From assembly GCA_964627045.1 (NCBI GenBank), contig CAZVIK010000069.1, positions 1 to 17,698 on the forward strand: DNA of 17,698 nucleotides. The letters are read 5' to 3'. The notes beneath the pieces are model-generated. The model made no database searches, was not told the DNA's origin, and saw only the letters and a list, made by a program, of their open reading frames with translations. Shown here one piece after another: positions 12,941-17,698 of the stretch. A program made the position numbers and the translations under genes. The stretch comes from CAZVIK01 sp964627045. Lineage in GTDB: Bacteria; Acidobacteriota; Terriglobia; Bryobacterales; Bryobacteraceae. Position 1 is the stretch's first letter. Every line of letters begins with the position of its first letter.

Positions 12941-14029
12941 ATGCCGCAGATCACTCGTAGGAATTGCATCCAGGGGTCGCTCGCCGGGCTGGCCGCATCC
13001 GGCGGGATCCTGCCCGCGCTAGCCGTGCCGCCCAACCCGGCCGCCCGGGGTTTCAAGCTTTCGGAGTTGTTCGGCAACCCCCAAAGCAATGACGTGGTAA
13101 TCGCCAAACAGATCGGCGTGAACCACGTCATCACGGGGATGAACTTCGGGCGCGTGCGCAAGGAGCAATACCTGGAATCGGCCCAAAAAACGAAGGAAGC
13201 CTGGGCGGCGGCCGGGATGACCATTGCCGGTGTGGAAGGCCATCCGGTTCCGTTTGACAACCTCAAGGCCGGGACGCCGCAGGCCGACGAGGAGATTGAA
13301 AACACCAAGTGGGCCATCGAGGCGTTGAGCAAGGTGGGGATCAACCTGATCTGCTACAACTTCATGGCCGGCCTGGGGTGGACCCGGACCAACACCAAGC
13401 TGCCGGAGCGCGGCGGCGCGCTGACCAGCGAGTTTGACGCCGCTGCGCCGTCGATGCAGGGGCTGACGAAGTTCGGCGAGATCAGCGAAGAGAAAATGTG
13501 GGCCAACATCACCAAGTTCATCAAAGAGGTGATGCCGGTGGCCGAGAAGTTCCAAGTGAAGATGGCGCTGCACCCCGACGATCCGCCGCTGTCCCCGCTC
13601 CGGGGGGTCGCGCGGATCTGCACCAGCGCCCGGAATTACCGCCGGATCATGGATATCGTGCCAAGCCCGGTGAACGGCGTCACCTTCTGCCAGGCCAACT
13701 TCAAGCTGATGGGCGAGGACATCTACGCGCTGGCCAAGGAGTGGTGCCAGAAGAAGAAGGTCTTTTTCGTGCACTTCCGGGACGTGGAGGGCACCAAGGC
13801 CAAGTTCCACGAAACCTTCCACGACAACGGGCCCACCGACATGCCGCGAATGCTGAAAATCTACAGCGACAACGGATTCGACGGCCCCATCCGCCCTGAC
13901 CATGCGCCGGCCATCGCCAGTGACAACGTCGGAGAGGGCGGCAGTTCCGGATACACCATGGGCGCGAAGGTCTTGGCCTTCGGCTACATGCGTGGGATTA
14001 TGGAAGCCCTGAAGTTGCCCTACGCCTAG
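12941..14029 (+). CDS. uxuA: Mannonate dehydratase (UxuA-like) with a Tat signal
   Basis: UxuA dehydrates D-mannonate to 2-keto-3-deoxygluconate in hexuronate breakdown and is a metal-dependent TIM barrel. Expected metal-ligand boxes are all present: His211 in LHPDDPP, Cys250 in FCQAN (family FCQGN), His278 in VHFRDVEGT and Asp320 in RPDH. ETFHDNGPTDM (291-301) is also conserved. The 362-residue protein begins MPQITRRNCIQGSLAGLAAS, a twin-arginine signal (Arg6-Arg7 plus hydrophobic stretch), so it should be exported folded with its metal. That is unusual for this enzyme. GAGGAG just upstream of ATG 12941 is a good ribosome site. No other hexuronate gene is nearby. A related exported sugar-acid isomerase or dehydratase remains possible. 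Confidence 0.88.
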   Translation: MPQITRRNCIQGSLAGLAASGGILPALAVPPNPAARGFKLSELFGNPQSNDVVIAKQIGVNHVITGMNFGRVRKEQYLESAQKTKEAWAAAGMTIAGVEGHPVPFDNLKAGTPQADEEIENTKWAIEALSKVGINLICYNFMAGLGWTRTNTKLPERGGALTSEFDAAAPSMQGLTKFGEISEEKMWANITKFIKEVMPVAEKFQVKMALHPDDPPLSPLRGVARICTSARNYRRIMDIVPSPVNGVTFCQANFKLMGEDIYALAKEWCQKKKVFFVHFRDVEGTKAKFHETFHDNGPTDMPRMLKIYSDNGFDGPIRPDHAPAIASDNVGEGGSSGYTMGAKVLAFGYMRGIMEALKLPYA

Positions 14030-14044
14030 CAGCGTGCCGTGCGC

Positions 14045-14233
14045 TTACCCGCGCACCCCCAGCTTGCGCAGAAAGGTCATCATCGGGCACCAGTTGGTGA
14101 AAGCGGACTGAAACAGGTTCAGCCCGACGAAGGCGGTGAAATAGAACCAGTTGGGGTGGACCCAGTGGCCAAGCGCCACGCTCAGGACCACGAAGAAACC
14201 GGCCATCAGCCGGAGATACCTGTCTACCGTCAT
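14045..14233 (-). CDS. DUF2892 (YgaP-type) two-helix inner-membrane protein
   Basis: This 62-residue protein starts MTVDRYLRLMAGFFVVLSVA. It has two hydrophobic helices separated by HPNWFYF and the family ending NWCPMMTFLRKLG, with a cysteine-proline near the second helix end. Such domains occur alone or fused to rhodanese (YgaP); function unknown. The chosen start (14233) is spaced 9 bases from GAGGAG. An ATG 6 bases upstream is too close to it. Convergent with the mannonate dehydratase gene, with 15 bases between stops. Confidence 0.8.
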   Translation of the reverse strand: MTVDRYLRLMAGFFVVLSVALGHWVHPNWFYFTAFVGLNLFQSAFTNWCPMMTFLRKLGVRG

Positions 14234-14315
14234 CTGCATCCGCTCCTCTAAGCGTCGGATGCAGGCCGGTGTGGGATGGTGACAGGCCACCGCCCGGTGG
14301 GCGCACCAACCCTCG

Positions 14316-14942
14316 ATGGTAAATTGTAGTTTGCTCCCGTTCCTGCTGGCTGGAGTTTCGCTCGGGGCCGCTGCGGGAATCTCCCCCGGCCCGCTACTGG
14401 CGCTGCTGGTCTCCCAGACGTTGCGACACGGGCTGCGCGAAGGCGTGAAGGTCTCATTCGCGCCGGTCCTCTCCGATGCACCGGTCGTTGTCCTGTGTAT
14501 CGTGCTACTCCGAGGGGTTGCCGGCCCTGGTCCTGCGGCGGCGTGGATCTCGATTGCCGGTGGGTGTTTCGTGGCGTATCTCGGCTACGATTGCCTGCGG
14601 GCAACGGCCATGTCGGCCGGGCCGGTGTCCGCCGCCCCTCGGTCTCTAGCCAAGGCGGTCGCTGTCAACTTCGTCAACCCGCACGTTTGGATCTTCTGGG
14701 CGACCGTGGGTGCGCCTATGCTGCTCAACGGCTGGCGGCGGTCGGGCGGCTCGGCCTTCGCGTTCCTCGCCGGGTTCTACCTGTGCCTGATCGGGTCGAA
14801 GCTGCTGGTGGCGGTCCTGGTGAACCGGTCAAGGACCGTGCTGACCGGGCCAGGATACCGCTGGGTCATTCGAGTCATGGGCGCGCTGTTGGTGGCGGTG
14901 GCGGTCTGGATGGTGGCAAACGGTGTGGCCGCCGCGCGGTGA
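14316..14942 (+). CDS. LysE/RhtB-family amino-acid exporter
   Basis: This inner-membrane exporter of 208 residues has the usual length and about six helices. The family signature near the N-terminus is GISPGPLLALLVSQTLRHGL (about 21-40). NPHVWIFWATVG corresponds to the family's central NPK/NPH helix, and hydrophobic helices end the protein. Substrate cannot be read from sequence; relatives export lysine, threonine, homoserine or other amino acids. ATG 14316 is weakly supported, without a clear Shine-Dalgarno. A TTG seven codons later is possible. Confidence 0.85.
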   Translation: MVNCSLLPFLLAGVSLGAAAGISPGPLLALLVSQTLRHGLREGVKVSFAPVLSDAPVVVLCIVLLRGVAGPGPAAAWISIAGGCFVAYLGYDCLRATAMSAGPVSAAPRSLAKAVAVNFVNPHVWIFWATVGAPMLLNGWRRSGGSAFAFLAGFYLCLIGSKLLVAVLVNRSRTVLTGPGYRWVIRVMGALLVAVAVWMVANGVAAAR

Positions 14943-14981
14943 CAACGTCCGCCGCCGGCCAGCCGTCCCGTTCTCTTCGGT

Positions 14982-14990
14982 GATAGAATT
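14982..14990 (+). promoter_or_regulatory. Extended -10 promoter for the SnoaL-like gene
   Basis: TGATAGAAT matches the extended -10 pattern TG-N-TATAAT with one mismatch. No recognisable -35 is present, as is common for extended -10 promoters. Transcription would start near 14997, leaving a leader of about 30 bases with AAGGAA as ribosome site. Confidence 0.45.
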
Positions 14991-15028
14991 CGGTCCGGCG
15001 TTGTCACAGAAAGGAATAGTTGATTTCC

Positions 15029-15469
15029 ATGCCGAACAACGACTGGGAGCAAATTGGAAGCGACACGGCTGAGATTTGGAACAACGGAAGGCTCGACTTG
15101 ATCGACAAGGTCGTTGCACCGGAGTATGTGCGTCACGACCCCGCGTTTCCCGCCGAAGTCCGGGGGCCCGAGGGATACAGGAAGTACGTCGAGGCGATGA
15201 TGGGGCCGTTCCCGGACGGCACCGTGATCATCGAGGACGTGATCATCAGCCCGGGCGGCGACAAGGCGGTGCTTCGCTACACCTGGCGGGCCACGCACAC
15301 CGGCGAGTTCATGGGGATTCCGCCAACCGGCAAGAAGATCGCTCTGGAAGCGATCTCCATCCTGCGCGCCGAAAACGGCAAGCTGGTGGAGTGCTGGGAC
15401 GGGTACGACTCATTGAGCGTCCTGCGGCAGCTCGGAGTTGAGTTGGTCCCCAAAGCGGCCCGCGAATGA
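15029..15469 (+). CDS. SnoaL-like (ester cyclase/NTF2-fold) protein
   Basis: This 146-residue protein has the SnoaL/NTF2 pattern: a helical start (NNDWEQIGSDTAEIWNNGRL), VAPEYVRHDPAFPAEVRGPE with the conserved His-Asp, then GPEGYRKYVEAM, followed by WRATHTGEFMGIPPTGKKIA and VECWDGYDSLSVLRQLG. The family includes polyketide cyclases and many uncharacterised proteins; the reaction is unknown. No polyketide genes are nearby, so a cyclase role is unlikely. ATG 15029 is preferred; TTG 15020 is closer to AAGGAA and would add three residues. Confidence 0.85.
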   Translation: MPNNDWEQIGSDTAEIWNNGRLDLIDKVVAPEYVRHDPAFPAEVRGPEGYRKYVEAMMGPFPDGTVIIEDVIISPGGDKAVLRYTWRATHTGEFMGIPPTGKKIALEAISILRAENGKLVECWDGYDSLSVLRQLGVELVPKAARE

Positions 15470-15525
15470 CGGCCTGACCTCGGGACGCCGGCCGCGGCGC
15501 GCCGGGGACGCAGATGCGATCTGAG

Positions 15526-16458
15526 CTAGACGCCGGCTGCTCCGCCGATGACGATGTTCACAGCGGCGAACTCCTGCGAGGCCGGCGCGCTTCTCATCAC
15601 GCCGAACTGCCCGATTGCCCAGACCGAACCGTTCACCAACAGAATCTGTGTCAGAAATGGAGCGCCCTCCGTACGAACGAGATTCCAGGTCTTGCCGCCG
15701 TCGGCACTGAGCAGGGCGCCGTCGCGTGCGGCGACCCACCCGCGGCCCGCTTCGTCGAAGACCACCGAGGTAAGCCACGCCTGCGTACCGCTTGGGCGCG
15801 GCGTCCAGGATTGGCCGCCATCGCCGCTTTCCAGGATCTGGCCGTTGAAGCCGACGGCCCAACCGTGGTTCAAGTCCCGGAAGTAGACCGAACTGAGCGA
15901 CCAGGATGTCGTCGGCGTCTTGGCGCGCTGCCAGGTCTTCCCGCCGTCGGTCGTGCGAAGGATGGTCCCCACCCAGCCGGCCGCCCAACCATGGAGCGGG
16001 TCGGTGAAATAGATCGCGTCCAGGCCGAGCCGGACGCCGCTTGTCTGCGGCTGCCACGTTCTACCGCCATCGCTGGAATGGAGAATGGTCCCCAGAGCGC
16101 CCGCAATCCACCCAAAGTTCCCGGCGAAGTGAATCGCGGCCAGGTCGTTGGCGGTTGGCAGCGCGACGGTTCTCCAGGACACGCCGCCGTCTTCGGTCGC
16201 CAAAAGCGTGCCGCGATCTCCGGCGACGAAGGCGCGCCGCTCGTCCAGCAGCGCGATGGCATGGAACAGGACGTCCGAGGGCAGTGCCCGGGCCTCCCAA
16301 CTAGTCCCGGTATCGGAGGAAGTCAGAACCTGCCTGCCCTGGCACAACAGCCAGACGTGTTTGCCGAAAGCCGCACCTTGTTGAACGGAACAGGAAGTCT
16401 GGCCGAGCGCGACCGGCGCCGCGCACACAACCAGAAGCGTACAAAGATAGCGAAACAT
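15526..16458 (-). CDS. Secreted Ycf48/BNR-like beta-propeller
   Basis: This 310-residue protein has an N-terminal signal peptide (MFRYLCTLLVVCAAPVALGQ, probable cleavage after Gly-Gln). It contains six repeats of the S/T-x-D-x-G-x-[ST]-W motif: SSDTGTSW, TEDGGVSW, SSDGGRTW, TTDGGKTW, SGDGGQSW and SADGGKTW, spaced roughly 40-45 residues, as in the Ycf48 seven-bladed propeller. Ycf48/HCF136 assembles photosystem II in phototrophs. Heterotrophs, acidobacteria among them, carry secreted relatives of unknown role, possibly in binding or cell-surface assembly. The start at 16458 has a good Shine-Dalgarno (GGGAGGTC). It follows the small secreted-protein gene by 88 bases. Confidence 0.88.
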   Translation of the reverse strand: MFRYLCTLLVVCAAPVALGQTSCSVQQGAAFGKHVWLLCQGRQVLTSSDTGTSWEARALPSDVLFHAIALLDERRAFVAGDRGTLLATEDGGVSWRTVALPTANDLAAIHFAGNFGWIAGALGTILHSSDGGRTWQPQTSGVRLGLDAIYFTDPLHGWAAGWVGTILRTTDGGKTWQRAKTPTTSWSLSSVYFRDLNHGWAVGFNGQILESGDGGQSWTPRPSGTQAWLTSVVFDEAGRGWVAARDGALLSADGGKTWNLVRTEGAPFLTQILLVNGSVWAIGQFGVMRSAPASQEFAAVNIVIGGAAGV

Positions 16459-16546
16459 CGTTGACCTCCCAGTCCGGCCCGGTGCTCGGCCGCCCCGCGC
16501 GGTAGAGTTAGCGCGCCGAGGCGGGGCGGCCCAGCCGTCCGGGCGT

Positions 16547-16861
16547 TCATTCAAAGACCACGCGCGACTTGCTTCCGCCGAGAGAAATGGACTGCAACCG
16601 CGGGCTGCCACCGGCTTTGCTGACGCTGATCAGCGTTTGATCGAACTTGCGGTCCGCGGCCTCGAGTTTGGCCTGCGTTTCGATGCTGCGGCCGGCTTTG
16701 TCGATCAGGACCACCCGGTCGCCGTCCAACCTCACCCTGTATTCACCGGCCGGAAGCGTGGCTTGACCGGCCTGGCAAGCCTCGGTGAGACGGATTCGGT
16801 AATCCTTTGCGCCGGCTAGCGCCACACCCAACAGCGTGACCAATGCAATTCGCTTGAGCAT
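16547..16861 (-). CDS. Small secreted protein, unknown function
   Basis: This 104-residue protein begins with a clear signal peptide (MLKRIALVTLLGVALAGA, cleavage before KDY). The mature part reads YRIRLTEACQAGQATLPAGE, then VRLDGDRVVLIDKAGRSIET, and ends GGSKSRVVFE. The 'LPAGEYRV' box followed by beta-strand-like text is reminiscent of small periplasmic proteins I associate with acidobacteria. One cysteine is present. ATG 16861 has an excellent ribosome site (AAGGAGG). It lies between hsp20 and the propeller gene on the same strand, suggesting a shared envelope-stress transcript; this is inference. Confidence 0.75.
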   Translation of the reverse strand: MLKRIALVTLLGVALAGAKDYRIRLTEACQAGQATLPAGEYRVRLDGDRVVLIDKAGRSIETQAKLEAADRKFDQTLISVSKAGGSPRLQSISLGGSKSRVVFE

Positions 16862-16892
16862 TTTGTCCTCCTTCGACGGTGATGTGTCCGCG

Positions 16893-17363
16893 CTACTCGA
16901 CCCGGACTTCGATCGCCCGGGTCTTCATCTTTTCCGTCTTGGGGAGATGCACCAACAGCATCCCCTCCTTGAACTCCGCGCGCAGCTTCTCCTCGTCAAC
17001 GCCGTCGGGGAGCTCGAACGTGCGCAGGAAGGTGCCGTAGGAACGCTCGACACGATGGAACCGCTTTCCCTTTTCTTCCTTTTCTTGCCGGCGTTCCCCC
17101 TGTAGGGTCAACAGGCCGTCCTGGAGCGTGACCTTCACGTCTTTCTTTTCCACCTCAGGGATCTCGGCCTTGACCAGGTACTCGTTGTCGGTCTCCGAAA
17201 TGTCCACGCTGGGAGCCCAGTCGGCCACCGAAACCGCCTCCCGGCTTCCCATCGCCCGGGATGGCGAACTGGAGAGCATCCGGCCGAAACGGCTCGTCAG
17301 CTCCTGCATCTCCCGCTCCATTTCCTTGAAGGGGTCCCAACCCCAGCGAATCAAGTTAGCCAT
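16893..17363 (-). CDS. Small heat-shock protein Hsp20 (alpha-crystallin family)
   Basis: This ATP-independent holdase binds unfolding proteins. The 156-residue protein starts MANLIRWGWDPFKEMEREMQ. The alpha-crystallin domain runs from about 47 (ADWAPSVDISETDNEYLVKA) to about 148, with DGLLTLQGER and the signature G-x-L-x-x-x-x-P-K (GMLLVHLPK). A C-terminal I-x-V motif (AIEVRVE) would dock to neighbouring dimers. ATG 17363 has AAGGAGG 11 bases upstream. A promoter with TTGACA and TAGTCT lies at 17532-17561. Confidence 0.95.
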   Translation of the reverse strand: MANLIRWGWDPFKEMEREMQELTSRFGRMLSSSPSRAMGSREAVSVADWAPSVDISETDNEYLVKAEIPEVEKKDVKVTLQDGLLTLQGERRQEKEEKGKRFHRVERSYGTFLRTFELPDGVDEEKLRAEFKEGMLLVHLPKTEKMKTRAIEVRVE

Positions 17364-17531
17364 GGTTCAATCAGCCTCCTTGTCTGGCGTGGGGGGGTAC
17401 GGCGGACGGTGGGGATCGGTGCCACAGACTCGACCACCATCGGCGCGTACGGCCCTCACGGTAGCAGTAGAGTTCGGTCCGGCTTGCGGAGGGGCGAGCG
17501 AGGGGCCCGGCCCCCGCTTCGAACCATCTCC

Positions 17532-17561
17532 AGACTACCACGCGTCGCGGGAGAATGTCAA
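17532..17561 (-). promoter_or_regulatory. Sigma-70-type promoter for hsp20
   Basis: On the minus strand a perfect -35 TTGACA (17556-17561) is followed after 18 bases by TAGTCT (17532-17537), which keeps the TA...T frame of a -10. Transcription would start near 17525, giving a leader of about 160 bases. No sigma-32 or CIRCE element is evident. Confidence 0.6.
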
Positions 17562-17579
17562 TACCCGTGAGTTAGATTT

Positions 17580-17600
17580 TCTTAGCGTCTTTAGCTAAGA
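17580..17600. promoter_or_regulatory. Perfect 7-7-7 palindrome upstream of the hsp20 promoter
   Basis: TCTTAGC (17580-17586), 7 spacer bases and GCTAAGA (17594-17600). It sits 18 bases upstream of the -35 box. Its geometry matches the HspR-binding HAIR element (CTTGAGT-N7-ACTCAAG), but the arms differ. It could serve hsp20 or the divergent gene. Confidence 0.45.
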
Positions 17601-17669
17601 TTCCTGAAACCGACCCCGCCGCGCCAACGTCGGTCCACCACGAGAGCTGTGGCTCCCGGGCTAAATGGA

Positions 17670-17698
17670 CCGACCGCCCCTGGGCCGGTCGGAAGGAG
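17670..17698 (+). promoter_or_regulatory. Hairpin followed by a strong ribosome site at the window edge
   Basis: CCGACCG (17670-17676) pairs with CGGTCGG (17686-17692) around a 9-base loop. GGAAGGAG (17691-17698) overlaps the 3' arm. The hairpin could partly mask the ribosome site of a gene starting shortly after the window. Confidence 0.4.

Larger units (their letters stand above)
17364..17698. other. hsp20 upstream region and probable leader of an unseen rightward gene
   Basis: No gene is visible in these 335 bases. Leftward, the hsp20 leader (about 165 bases) runs from the promoter at 17532-17561 and is GC-rich with a run of seven G near 17392. Rightward, the sequence ends in a strong Shine-Dalgarno (17691-17698), so a divergent gene probably starts just beyond the edge. 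Confidence 0.6.

Noticed and set aside
15470..15525. GC-rich inverted bases between the SnoaL-like and propeller genes as a bidirectional terminator
   Set aside because: GGCCGCGGCGCGCC-type symmetry exists but there is no T run on either strand and the stems are irregular.
1..17698. Insertion sequence or prophage
   Set aside because: No transposase, integrase, phage structural gene or terminal inverted repeats could be found on either strand.

Overview
This is a GC-rich bacterial window. It carries compact genes on both strands and one short assembly gap (ten N at 9649-9658). The gene mix suggests an acidobacterium-like soil bacterium, perhaps Bryobacterales or Solibacteres. The clues are a hopanoid-glycosylation operon, a Tat-exported sugar-acid dehydratase, a secreted Ycf48-type propeller in a region with no photosynthesis genes, cytochrome bd, and small secreted proteins with an 'LPAGEYRV' start. 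The taxonomic call is inference from gene content; no marker gene proves it.

Layout. 1-1575 (-): uvrB, cut by the window edge. 1701-1777 (-): tRNA-Arg(ACG). 1853-3151 (+): a MurF-like ligase lacking the usual N-terminal substrate domain and ending in a five-cysteine tail. 3148-6474 (-): four genes joined by 4-base stop/start overlaps, hpnJ (radical SAM), two small SMR-type membrane proteins, and hpnI (glycosyltransferase). 6562-8187 (-): a MidA-family methyltransferase that begins with a signal peptide. 8263-8646 (+): an Hsp15-like S4 protein. 8678-9135 (-): a hicB-hicA toxin-antitoxin pair in antitoxin-first order. 9170-9535 (-): a cysteine-rich orphan whose 5' end runs into a repeat. 9528-9725: two direct repeats enclosing a poly-C tract and the gap. 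9730-10338 (-): a DUF423 membrane protein and a 59-residue zinc ribbon. 10423-12825 (-): cydAB. 12941-14029 (+): mannonate dehydratase. 14045-14233 (-): a DUF2892 protein. 14316-14942 (+): a LysE-type exporter. 15029-15469 (+): a SnoaL-like protein. 15526-17363 (-): a Ycf48-like propeller, a small secreted protein and an Hsp20 chaperone. 17364-17698: the hsp20 promoter region and probably the leader of a rightward gene beyond the edge.

How the genes work together. The clearest system is the hpnJ-SMR-SMR-hpnI operon. HpnI and HpnJ build and remodel the sugar head group of bacteriohopanetetrol. The two SMR-like proteins between them resemble the ArnE/ArnF arrangement and have opposite predicted topologies, so they are a candidate heterodimeric flippase for the glycosylated hopanoid. 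That role is inference. Two other patterns recur. Several genes (uvrB, cydA, the zinc ribbon, possibly the Mur ligase and S4 genes) have a -10-like hexamer 6-7 bases before the start codon and no Shine-Dalgarno, which suggests leaderless mRNAs. Two perfect 7-7-7 palindromes lie in the control regions of hpnJ and hsp20.
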